64,000 bases of DNA from Nannochloropsis oceanica (lineage: Eukaryota; Sar; Eustigmatophyceae; Eustigmatales; Monodopsidaceae), in NCBI GenBank assembly GCA_004519485.1, contig CP038110.1:744001-808000 (forward strand), written 5' to 3'. The notes beneath the pieces were generated by a model, which did no database searches, had not been told where the DNA came from, and saw only the letters and a program-made list of their open reading frames with translations. The position numbers and the translations under genes were made by a program. Of this stretch, positions 54,368 through 64,000 are shown in pieces (the first letter of the stretch is position 1; every line of letters begins with the position of its first letter).

Positions 54368-54837
54368 TTGAAAAGGCTGAACTGCCTCCTTGTCCCTGTG
54401 ATTGTGTCGTGTGAATTTATTTAGGGTGTGTGTGTGTGGAATGACGATGAGGCCAGTGAGAGGAGAATAAGAAGACGCTCGTGGAAGTCAAGGCCCCGGG
54501 GCCCAAAGAGAGCACTTGGACGCATCACTCATTCTCATCTAATTGATACAGACACCTTGCCCCTTGGCTCGCGTACCTTGCGTTACAGACAAACAATAGA
54601 CATTACATAGTCATCTCAATAATTGCCTGCTGACTTCGCCTCATCGCTGGAGACTCGCCGCATGTGCTTCCTTCAGCCACGCCTTGGGCTCCTGTAACCC
54701 CTCTTGCACTCCGGCGACAAAACAAGGAAAATTATGCCTGTCTTGATTCCTAGAGAGAGTGCCCTTAATTTATTTCCCAAATCTCTTTCCCCTTCACACT
54801 ACCTAGCTACAGGCAGGCGAAGCGAAGCAGCAGCACG
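54368..54837. promoter_or_regulatory. Divergent promoter region, aminopeptidase (-) / CDC27 (+)
   Basis: 470 bp between two start codons, free of GGGA arrays and with no supported frame. Shared promoter use is inferred from orientation. Confidence 0.4.
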
Positions 54838-57800
54838 ATGGCAGGCCCTACGGCACACCCGCCCAGTGGCGGAAGGTCTTACCACCGGCAACAGCAGCAA
54901 CAGCAGCAACAGCAGCGACAGCAGCAACAGCAGCAACAGCACCAGCAGGAATGGGATGGGCAAGAAGGGTTTCCTCTACCGCCGGAGTCGCCTGTAAAGG
55001 AGACAGTGCAGCGGTACGTTTTGGTCTCGATGTCTGCTGGTGATGTACTTTGTGAGGACTGTTAATACTACCCTTTCCCCCTTTGTATCCCTCCCTTGTC
55101 TCGTTTATTCCCTGAGGCTTTTGGTTATTGAGTCTCCCTTCCCTCATCCCCTTCTGTCTCCTTGATTCTGTTCCTGACTATGCGCAGGTACCTTGACCTG
55201 TGCATTTTCCCCACGGCCACCTTCCTCGCCGAACGCCTCTATGCGCAACAACCTACCGGTACGTCCTTCTTTCCTCCTTCCCTTCCTCATTCTCTCCCAC
55301 GCATGCCTATTACCCCCTATTTTTCCTTTTTTCTTTCCCCTCCCTCCCCTTTTCAGAATCCCATCGTCACCTCCTGGCGACGTGTCATGTGCGGAAGGGA
55401 GACTGGAAAGGCGCCTCCGCCATTCTACAGGGCAGCAGCCTACCTGCCAACCGGTAAGTGTCAAATGGTCTCCCCACACCGACGGTGGAATAGTATACCC
55501 AGATGATTCATACAATGTGGTGGCTCGGGGTAGGCTGGTGTTTCTCGTACTCGTTTCTTGCTCACTCTAATGCTCTCTTTCTTCCTTCCCTGTCTCCCTC
55601 CCTCCCTCCTCCGCGAAGCTACCTCTATGCATGTGCCTGTTTCCAACTGGACCGCCTCTCGGACGCCGAGGCTGCCCTTCTTCCCTACGAGGAGGGGCTG
55701 AAAAAAGTGCTCGAGAGAGGACCAGCGGCAACGCCGCACTTGCTGCTGGCGCAGGTAGTAAAGGAGGAACGAAGGAAGGGACGGACGGGCGGATGACGGA
55801 GGGTCGATACGATATCTCCCTCTACAAGTGTAGGTGGTTTATGCTCCTTCTATCATCCATCCATCTACTCCTCCATGCTATAACAGCCGTCCAAGGTGCC
55901 CGAGGGGGCGGCCGGTCTTCACCTCTTGGGACGGATCTGCCAGCGGGCCAACAGACCTCAACATGCCCGTGAATTTTACCGTTGTAGTCTACAGGTAGGG
56001 GGAGAGGGAGAGAAGGAGGAAGGGAGGGAGGGAAGGCCAACGCCCCCTCAAAATGCGTGGTAAACTTTCTTTTTTGCGCACTTTTTTGGCGAGTCGTTTT
56101 ATCACATGACACATTTTCCAGGCCTTCGCTTACATAACACACGACACACTTTTTCTCTTGGTGTTTAAATGTAAAAATAGCTGGACCGCACGCTCTGGTC
56201 GTCGTTTGAAGCCTTGTGCCAACTGGAAGGCGGGCAGGTGGAAGAGAGGGAGGAAGGGGCTCAAGGGGAGGAGGGGGGGGGCTGGCAGCAGGCAGGCAGG
56301 GAAGGAGGAGGAGGAGGAAGGTGGTTTGGCCCGCCGCTATCGAGCGAGAGAGGGGAAGAGGAGGAGGAGGTGCAACAGGAACTGCAGCAACAGCAGTCGG
56401 TGGACAGGAGTGTGCCGTTTTTGGGACGGGCATCTTCTCTTTTCAACACGCCACGGTAGGGAGGGAGGGAGGGAGGGAGAGAAAAAAAATACACACACAA
56501 ACACACACACATACACACACACATATATATACATATATTAATATTACATATGTACATACGCATATACATCAGCAGCAGCGGCGTGGTAACGAACCTACAT
56601 TCCTCCACCATGCATACTCCCTTCGATCCCTCGTTGAGCGGTACGCTACGATCCATCCCTCCTTCCCTTCCTTCCTCCTTTCCCCCTTCTCTCCTGCCCT
56701 CCCTCCTTCCTTTTCTTATCTCCCCTTCGATCCATCGCTACTGATCACCCGCCTTTTCACCCTTCCTCCCTCCCTCCCTCCCTCCCTGCCTCCAGGCATT
56801 GCGTCTATGGATCACGATGATGAGCCTCCCCGCTCTATTCCTCGAAATGGAGGGGGGGGCGGAGGATATGGAGCAGGAAGGGGAGGAGGAGGGGGCGACC
56901 CCTCCCTCTTTTTCACGCCCAATCTGACCCCAATTCATTCCCAGCCGGAGGACGAGGAAGAGGGGGAGGAAGAGAGGGAGGGAGGACGGTCGTTACAGCC
57001 AACGGCGAGGCTGTTACAGCTCCAAACGCCGGGTCTGCTGTCGCCGTCGACGACTGGAGCGGGTCCACAAATTCCACGGGAAGGAGGGGATAGAGGGGGA
57101 GGAGACGGGAGGGGAGGACTGCAGAGGGGGGAGAGGAGGGTGTCATTCGCGGATACACGGGCAGGAGGAGGAGGTACGTGTATGTTTGCTTCTCTCTTCC
57201 ATCTTCCTTCTTTCCTCCTTCCCTATCCCGTCCTTGTCCCGTCAAGGGCTTCTTGACACGCCTTATGAATCTATCTCTGCCTTTTCCCCTCTTTGCCCGG
57301 CATGTTGGCCCTCACGTGCAGGGAGAATCAGACCAGGGGCTGGCACTGCAGCAGCAACAGCAGCAACAGCTGCAACAGAAACAACAGCAACAGCAACAGC
57401 AGGAATGGTCAGCAGCACCCGCACGACCCGAGCTCGTGGCGCTGCTGCTGCTGCTACTGCTGCTGCTACTACTACTGCTGCTACAATCCCCTCCTCCTCG
57501 GCCTCCCCCCCTCACCACCACGACATGCCTTCCCTCTCTTCCTCCGCTCTACGGACGACCCGACGAAGTGCTGCCGCCACCACAGGTTTGTCAACCCCTC
57601 CTTCCCTCCCTCCCTCCCTCTCTGCTTGATGATGCATGTTTCCTTCTCTCTTTTGACGTGCAAGTAATCAACCCCTCCCTCCCTCCCTCCCTCCCTCCCC
57701 CACCCAGGTGGTGGGGTCTCCCCTTCTGACATGAAGCGCACGCCATCGAGCAGCAGCAAGACGGGAAGGGGGAGAGTGGCGGCCATTGGGTCCACAGCAG

Positions 57801-60518
57801 CAGCAACATCAACAGCAGTACGACAAACACCTCTTTCAGCATCATCAACAGCAGCAACAGCAACAGTGGGAAGGAGGAGGAGGAAAAAGGAGGAGGGCGA
57901 AGAAGCAGGTGTAAGGGAGGGAGGGAGGGAGGACGAGAAGGAGGAGAGGCGGCGAACACGGGCGTCCATACCGCCACGGACGGGAGGGAAGAAAAGAGAA
58001 GCGGAGGACGAGGCAGAAGGAGGAGACAAGAGGATGGAGGAGCATAGAGGAGAGATGACGATTGCTGAGGTAGGCTCCGCCTCGGTGACGATCCCTCAAG
58101 GATTTTGGTCCCCCTCCCTCCCTCCCTCCGCCCATCCCTCCCTCCCTCCCTCTCTCTCTCCCTCTCTTTCCTGTTTCCCTCACTTATTCTTTCGCCTACC
58201 GCATCCCGTCTGCTAACCCTCCCTCCCCCCCTCCCTCGTTCAGGTCCTACCCATCCTCTCCGCCTTGGGACACGCCCTCTCCCTCCTGTCCGCCTGCCGG
58301 TGCAAGGAGGCCCTCGACGTCCTCCACCGGCTTCCCCCTCAGCAGTACTACACGGGATGGGTACGGAGGGAGGGAGGGAGGGCGAACTTGTCGTCAATTG
58401 CTGACCGACTCAGCCCTTGAATTAAATCGCAAAAGATTCCAACACCGAATTCCTCCCTCCTTCCCTCTCTTCCTCAGGTCCAGCACATGCTGGGGAAAGC
58501 TTTCTTCGAGATGGCGGACTATCCCAGGGCCAAGAAAGCCTTCGAGGACATGCAGCAGGTAGACGAGGAGGGAGGGAGGGAGGGAGGGAGGGAGGGAATG
58601 AGGGAGGGAGGAGGGGGCGGGGTAAATAGGTAGAGAGGCAGGAAGGGAGAGAGAGGGGGCGGCAAGATGTGGGGGACGAATAAGCCCGACCTGGGAAGAG
58701 GAAGAGACAGGGAATGGAGGAAGGAGCCTCGTGATTGACTTATCGATTTCTATCATCCCTTGACGCTTCTACCCGCATCAATTTGAACCATCCCTCCCTC
58801 CCTCAGGTACAGCCCTACCGTCTGGCCGGCTTGGATCTCCTCTCTACGGCCCTCTGGCACCTCAAGGCTGAAGTCGACCTCTGCTTCCTGGCCCAAAAGG
58901 TGCCTAGTCCTCTCCCTCCCTCCCTCCCTCCCTCCCTCCCTCCCTCCGTCCGTCCTTCCCGTCATCCCTCTCCCCCATGACTCCCACTCTTCCTCCAACC
59001 ATTTACTCGTACTTCCCTCCTTCCCTCCCTCTTTCCCTCCCTCACTCCCACCCTTTGCCCCTTCTTTATCCCCTCCCTCCCTCCCTCCCTCCCTCCCTCC
59101 CTCCCTCCCTCCCTCCCTTCCTAGGTGGTGGAACAAGATCGGCAGGCCCCCGAGACGTGGTGTGTGATGGGCAACTGCATGTCCCTTCAGAAGGAGCACG
59201 AGACTGCCCTCAAGGTTCGTCTCCTCCTCCTTCATCCCTTCATCCCTTCCTCCCTTCCTCCCTCTTTCCCTCCTTGGCACCTGGAATTGTCAATTCTCAC
59301 CAGCTGCTCTTCCTCCTTCACTCCTTCTCTCCCTCTCTTGTCCCCCTCCTTTCTCCCTCCCATTCCTCAGTTCTTCCAACGGGCCATCGCTGTGGACCCA
59401 GCATTCGTCTACGCCTACACTCTCTGCGGCCACGAGTACGTGAGTAACGAGGACTTGGACAAGGCCGTTGCCTGCTACCGTTTTGCGCTACGACTTGACG
59501 AGCGCCACTACAACGCCTGGTACCTCCCTCCCTCCCTCCCTCCTTCCCTCCCTCCTTCCCTCCCTCCTTCCCTCCCTCCCTCCCTTCCTCCCTTCCTCAC
59601 CCTCTACGTGCTCCTGACTGAGTGCGCGCACCGCTCTTCGTCTCCCCCCCCTCCTCCCCCTCGTTTCCAGGTACGGACTAGGCACCATCTACTTCCGGCA
59701 GGAGAAGTACGAGCTGGCCGAATACCATTTTGCTCGCGCGCTTTCCATCAATAAGACTTCGAGTGTCCTCCACACCTTCCTAGGCATGGTCCTCCATGCC
59801 AATGGCAAGAGCGCCCAGGTGCGGCTCCTCCATCCCTCGCTCCCTCCCTTCCTCCAATCCCTTTCTTTTACGGCCTCGCTTTCTGTCGGTTCGTCTCTTC
59901 CTCCTTTATCCTCTTAGCCATTCCTCCCTCCCTCCCTCCCTCCCCTTCCCTTCAGGCACTGGACATGCTGGGTCGTGCCTCGGCCATGGAACCCCGCAAT
60001 CCCCAAGCTCGCTTCCAACGGGCCAACATCCTCATGAAACTTGAACGGTACGCCTTTCCTTCCCTCGCTCGGTCCCTCCCCTCCCTTCCAACTGCTTTCG
60101 CGTTCCGACGCTTTTGCCATTCCCTCCCCCCCATTCCTCCCTTCCTCCCTCCAGATACAACGAAGCCCGGCAGGAGTTAGAGAAAGTCCGCGACCACGCC
60201 CCACGTGAAGCGAGCGTTCACTTCCTCCTCGGCAAGGTACGTTTCCTCCCTCATCTGTCCCTCTCACCCTCCCTCCTCTTGATGTGCATACCACAGGTGA
60301 GGAAGAGTGCTATGTATCCCCTGTCGAGCTATCTACACACTCTGTCGTTCCCTCCTCCTTCTGTCCAGGTCTGCAAACGGCTGGGTCGGCAGGAGACAGC
60401 GATGAAGCACTTCCTCCTGGCCCTCGACCTGGACCCCAAAGACAGGAATCTGGTGAAGGCAGCGATAGATCGACTGGACTTGGCGGAGGGTGAAGGGGAG
60501 GAAGAGGAAAAGTTCTAA
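54838..60518 (+). CDS. CDC27: Anaphase-promoting complex subunit 3 (CDC27), TPR protein
   Basis: A TPR subunit of the APC/C ubiquitin ligase that docks activator IR tails. I resolve 19 exons with consistent phases: 54838-55013, 55188-55258, 55357-55453, 55619-55754, 55887-55994, 56181-56455, 56573-56640, 56796-57173, 57322-57585, 57708-58068, 58244-58360, 58478-58558, 58807-58899, 59125-59214, 59371-59519, 59671-59818, 59956-60047, 60155-60236, 60369-60518. N-terminal TPRs: FPTATFLAERLYAQQPT; RHLLATCHVRKGDWKGASAI; YLYACACFQLDRLSDAEAAL. The central linker is disordered with triplet-coded Ala/Thr runs. The C-terminal TPR array is strongly CDC27-like: YRLAGLDLLSTALWHLKAEV; PETWCVMGNCMSLQKEHETA; FFQRAIAVDPAFVYAYTLCG; RHYNAWYGLGTIYFRQEKYE; ALDMLGRASAMEPRNPQARF. 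Exon 1 encodes poly-Gln (54890-54950). The end is EEEEKF. Confidence 0.95.
54888..54952 (+). repeat. CAG/CAA repeat encoding poly-Gln in CDC27 exon 1
   Basis: CAACAGCAGCAACAGCAG-type units read as Gln. Similar CAGCAA sequence at 57346-57400 in exon 9 of the same gene is read one frame over as Ala/Thr. Confidence 0.85.
56490..56545 (+). repeat. (CA)n(TA)n microsatellite in a CDC27 intron
   Basis: ACACAC units pass into ATATATACATATATTA, in the intron between exons 6 and 7, just after a GGGA array. Confidence 0.8.
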
Positions 60519-60881
60519 GGAGTGATGGACGGGCAAAAGGATTAGAGCTTGAGTGTCTCGGACAACATCAAGAATATGAAGCAACTCCAAGAGAGGAATG
60601 GCGAATGATAATAGTAAATGTGATGCTGCTCGTTGTTTCTTGCCTGAATTTTCCCGCCCGAGAGCCGAGTTTGATTATTACGACTGTGCTATACGCGTAT
60701 CTCCTTTAGTTAAAGAGCAGATAGATTCTGTTGGATTTCATCTTTTTGATCAACCAAGCTAAAGTGGGCGCTCACGCACTTGCATGCAAACCAATACTCG
60801 CTTTTCATAACATAAGGGTGGATTCACAATTTTTTCTCCTTCCGTACAATTTCCCTCTATCTCATGATGATTGCTAGCTAA

Positions 60882-62792
60882 TCACATTCTCGTCTTTTGT
60901 ATGCCCCTCACTTTTACCACCACCTCCATCAACACCTGCACATGTTCGTCCCCCAATTGCATCTTCTCACACATTTCGCTAAGAAACGCCCGCATGTCGT
61001 CCCGTGCGACTCCGCACTCAAGCATGTGGAAGGCTAGCGAGCCGAGCTGCCCGAAAGTCAAGTTGTGAACCCTCAAAACTTACTCTCGCAACGCCTCGGA
61101 AGACAGCTCCCACGGCCTTTGCTGCGGGCACTGACGTTCGTGGTCAACATTCAGCCTTAGGGCCTCTTTTCACACTTCCCGGGATTGCCACCACGGGTGG
61201 CTGCGGATGCATGCAATCAAGTACTTTCGTTTTGGTTGTTGTTGCTCTGGGTCTTGAGACTGTGTTGGTCGAGTTGCAGGTTTTCGGGTCAAGGGTATAG
61301 GCACTGAGGCACCAGACATACTTGTACCTGCGGCCGTGCTACCCCTTACAGTGGCGCCGGTGATAATGTGCCCCCCCCCAGTCCAAGATCTCCGACGGAT
61401 AAAGACGGAAGAAGGTGTTTGCCATGAACAAGGCCTGCTGCGCCGCGCGGACGTCGTTCCAGGCCTGATATCTATCCAAGATCACGGTCAAACAGGCACC
61501 TACCTTGTCATACAATTCCAGCTCTAAGCATGTGCTAGCCGTACTGCCGCCACGACGAGCTTTATGCTGCCGCAAAAAGTAGGCAAGCCACAGGGGGTAT
61601 CGATGAGAGATAGGAATGGCGTGGAAGTAGGAAGAAGAGAGGAAAGAGAAGTGGTATCGCTGTCCCACGGTCTCTTCTGCTGTCCAAAGCTCTAGCATGC
61701 TCCTCCACATTCTTGTCGTGATGTATGGCGGCAAGGATCCGCCAGAAATGCATCCATTTCCCTCATCTCTTCGTTTACCTCCTCTCTGTCCCTTCCATCC
61801 TCCCAAAGTTCTTCTCCTTGTTCGTGTTGCTGTCTATATCCCACTCTTGATCCAACACCATCAGCGCCGCATAGTATCTATGCGTCAGCTCCGGTTGCTT
61901 GTGTCTTACCACACACGCGTCGACTCCTTTCACCACTCCCTCTTCTTGTCCTGCTCTTCTTGCTGCTACTTCTACTTTCTCTGCAGCCAAGATCCGTGCC
62001 TGGTAGTGCGCCTTTTCTGCAGCAACAAGGCCGCGGAAGTGGCGCTGCGTTCACGCTTTGCAAGATCCATAAACACCATCCCAGCCTGGGCTACAAATTT
62101 ACCTCGCTAATATGGCTTTGACTAGACGTTCTTTGGTCAGCCTTGTCTTTCATCTAGCTTCTTCTCGTACAGTAGTCAATTGCACCCGTTACGTGCCTTC
62201 ATTCTTGTCAACGTCCCGCTCACGTCCTTCAAAAGTCCTCGTCGAGGCAGTGCCAAACGCACGTGCAAGTGCTGAGGCTTCTTCTTGGACGGCCTGGCTG
62301 AGCAAGCGCTTGTCAGCATCGAGCTCCTGTCGCCGCCGATGGTACGTAGTAACGATCTGGTTCCATTCTTTTTTGAGTCTCACATGCCGACGGGGATGCT
62401 CCTGTTGGCACAGCCCTTGCCAGGGCCGTCGAACATTATCTTGCAAGGCTCTCAAGTGTAATGCATGGACTTGCATGCGCGTGTGGAGCTTTGCATGGAA
62501 GCTTGCGAGGAGGGGGTCCGGTGAAGCTGAGAGGAAAGAGAATGAACCCGCCGCGGCTTGTCCAAAAGTGCCCTGCTCCTGTCCTCCTCCGATGCCAGTA
62601 TTTTAAAGATGGGCGAAAGCGGCCATTCTGCTGTCTAAGAGGGCCTTCATAATGGTCAATCAAAGAAATGACTGGTACTTGGGCAAAGGAGGAGGAGGAG
62701 GAGGAGGAGGAGGGAGGCATAGAAAGAAGGAGGGAGGCAAGAAGGGAAAGTATCTCCGAAGTGTTTCGGGCGATATACGCAGATAAGGACAC
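60882..62792 (-). CDS. Possible F-BAR-like coiled-coil protein gene, exons unresolved
   Basis: Several minus-strand frames in this interval look coding but do not join cleanly by eye. After a plausible acceptor at about 62531 (CCTCTCAG) comes PDPLLASFHAKLHTRMQVHA, ALQDNVRRPWQGLCQQEHPR, LKKEWNQIVTTYHRRRQELD and ADKRLLSQAVQEEASALARA. This pattern of helices, with a Lys-Lys-Glu-Trp stretch, recalls F-BAR membrane-bending domains. Further down are AAEKVEVAARRAGQEEGVVK, ELTHRYYAALMVLDQEWDID, MHFWRILAAIHHDKNVEEHA and ILDRYQAWNDVRAAQQALFM. The last is FGQLGSLAFHMLECGVARDD followed by a stop at 60882. The upstream end (Met 62792) is uncertain. The family call is tentative: the helical character is visible, but the F-BAR identity is inference. 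Confidence 0.35.
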
Positions 62793-63281
62793 GGTACCGA
62801 CTTTATGGTCGTTGTGTGTGGTGTGAAAGGGATTGTGGGGGTGAGAGATTGTGTAGGCATGTTGACTAGTAGTAAGTGTTCACTCATTGATTGCCACCCG
62901 AGGTGACCCGAGAAAGGTGGTTTTGGCAGGCGGTAGTTTTTCCCACTTGGAGCAGAAAAAGTTCAAGTACGGCATTGGTTACGCAAAGCCATTACAACGC
63001 GCGGCATCAAACCAAAACAATCATATTAGGAGGAAACTCAGGGACATGTTCCGCTACGTGTAGTCTCTTTTTTTCCAACCGCGTCGCTCGGGCACCACCC
63101 CTTCGATTTTACGGTCCATGTTCCATTTATTTAACATTTTAAATCGAGTTTCGATCCATTCTTACATACAGACTTTCTGTCTTATTTCTCTCCATTCTTA
63201 TTTCTGTCACTTACACGAAGAAAGACTCCTCCTTCCATCCCTTCCTTTGTTTCTGCTCCCTTCTTCCCCCCCCCTTCTCCT
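62793..63281. other. Spacer downstream of VPS53, no recognised gene
   Basis: About 490 bp, T-rich near 63120-63280 (probable VPS53 3' UTR and polyadenylation region). No supported frame. Confidence 0.4.
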
Positions 63282-64000
63282 CTATCCTTTGAACGCCCGC
63301 CTCATCTCCTCACTCACTACTTTGAGCCCCTTCCCCGCGACTTGTTTGGCCGCGTCCAGCGACAAATTCTGCACCACCCCGACATGGGAGTAGGCATGGT
63401 GGGCAGGACCGAGGGAGGAATGAAGAGAGGGAGCGGGGGAGGAAGGGCTGGTTTCTGAGGCGGCAGCGGAAGAAGCGAGGGTGTAGTCGAAGCCACAGGC
63501 GACGAGGACTTGGTCTTGCTCCCTTTTGGACATGCCCTTGAGGGACATGATGGACAGGAGCTCTGTGAGAAGAGGAGAGTGGAAGGAGGGAAGGAGAGAG
63601 GGAGGGAGGGAAGGAAGGCGAGGTTGATGGATCGTGGTCGGCACAACTGAAGGTCACGAAAGTGATACGCATCAGCGATTTTCCCTGTCCTCCCTCCCTC
63701 CCTCCCTCCCTCCCTTCCTTCCTTCCTCCCTCCCTACCTGGCGCCCCACCCTCGGGGTTCATGATCTGATAGCGCTCGCCCAGCACCTCCACAGGCGTGC
63801 CGATCAGCTTCAACACCGTCTAGGGTGGGAGGGAGCGAGCGAGGGAGTGAGCGAGGGAGGGGCAGAGGCAAAAAGTAACAATAAATCCGATTAGACTTTT
63901 ATCGTTTGGCAAGATCGACGTAATAGATCCGACAGCGTTCTCCCTCCCTCTCTCCCTTCCTTCCTCCCTCCCTCCCGGGCGACTTGCCTCGATCTTCGCG
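63282..64000 (-). CDS. VPS53: VPS53, C-terminal part (GARP/EARP tethering subunit)
   Basis: VPS53 is a subunit of the Golgi-associated retrograde tether. Three exons are in the window: 63988-64000 (AKIE, continues off the edge), 63738-63819 and 63282-63562, with matching phases. The joined C-terminus reads TVLKLIGTPVEVLGERYQIM, NPEGGAPELLSIMSLKGMSK, REQDQVLVACG. This aligns with the VPS53 end pattern (LLK-P-E-L-ENY, then a MDLKGLK-EQ motif). A Ser/Pro/Ala-rich tail follows, ending AAKQVAGKGLKVVSEEMRRA-FKG. The intron next to the window edge starts with GC rather than GT (GAG|GCAAGT). Only about 125 residues are visible, so the assignment rests on the short motif. Confidence 0.62.

Larger units (their letters stand above)
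1..64000. repeat. Dispersed (GGGA)n / (TCCC)n arrays, chiefly intronic
   Basis: Dozens of arrays of 5-20 units. Clear examples are 399-455, 597-682, 3487-3555, 5157-5197, 5325-5377, 45899-46021, 46978-47032, 47624-47672, 50701-50752 and 52736-52778. They lie inside introns of Miro, RCC1-BTB, DUF218, SR protein, Nudix, CWF19L2, aminopeptidase, CDC27 and VPS53. In the sense of the host gene, G-rich arrays tend to follow donors and C-rich arrays precede acceptors. They are nearly absent at 15.3-26.8 kb and 38.4-42.4 kb. Confidence 0.95.

Noticed and set aside
1-64000. CRISPR array, bacterial operon, integrated virus or transposon with coding capacity
   Set aside because: Regularly spaced repeats are only the two exon-derived minisatellites and simple arrays. 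No transposase, reverse transcriptase, integrase or capsid motif was read in any frame.

Overview
The window is nuclear DNA from a compact, intron-bearing eukaryotic alga. I infer a stramenopile, most probably a eustigmatophyte such as Nannochloropsis/Microchloropsis. Four things point that way: (1) two proteins carry a signal peptide followed by a Phe and a transit-like region, the entry signal for a red-algal-derived secondary plastid (Nudix gene at 42.4 kb, acidic protein at 36.9 kb); (2) a phytol-kinase-like enzyme is present; (3) there is a fungal-type Zn2Cys6 transcription factor, a class also known in stramenopile algae; (4) genes are dense (about 18 in 64 kb, on both strands) with short introns. 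The genus is a guess. Nothing looks prokaryotic, viral or organellar.

Layout, left to right: Miro GTPase 3' part (+, 1-3398); RCC1-BTB protein (-, 4110-9135); otubain deubiquitinase (+, 9344-11228); phytol kinase-like (-, 11591-12541); DUF218 protein (+, 13130-15141); Zn2Cys6 regulator (+, 16554-20812); Pro-rich four-TM protein (+, 21897-24158); ankyrin protein (+, 26305-28375); TPR protein with an LYR-like N-terminus (-, about 29409-31213); SRSF1-like SR protein (+, 32854-34462); plastid-targeted acidic protein (-, 35102-36878); small helical protein (+, 37429-38106); tRNA-Ala(UGC) (+, 38325-38396); a gene-poor stretch (38.9-42.4 kb); plastid Nudix hydrolase (+, 42382-44444); CWF19L2 splicing factor (-, 45734-48935, containing a 100-N gap); M17 leucyl aminopeptidase (-, 49233-54367); CDC27/APC3 (+, 54838-60518, 19 exons); a possible F-BAR-like gene (-, 60.9-62.8 kb); and the 3' end of VPS53 (-, 63282-64000).

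The dominant oddity is a genome-wide tetranucleotide, (GGGA)n/(TCCC)n, packed into introns and almost absent from long intergenic stretches and intron-poor genes. Read in the sense of each gene, G-rich arrays follow 5' splice sites and C-rich arrays precede 3' splice sites, so many introns have ends that could pair with each other. At two loci the array has carried a piece of exon plus its splice site into a tandem repeat: an 84-bp, frame-keeping unit with four donors in the RCC1-BTB gene, and a 98-bp, frame-breaking unit with seven partial exon copies in the aminopeptidase gene. Long PPSLPPS or GREGGREGG open frames across the window are translations of these arrays, not proteins.

The genes are mostly housekeeping (mitochondrial motility, ubiquitin, splicing, cell cycle, vesicle tethering, plastid metabolism) and do not form one pathway. 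Several pairs are divergent with 0.4-0.6 kb between start codons and probably share promoter regions.
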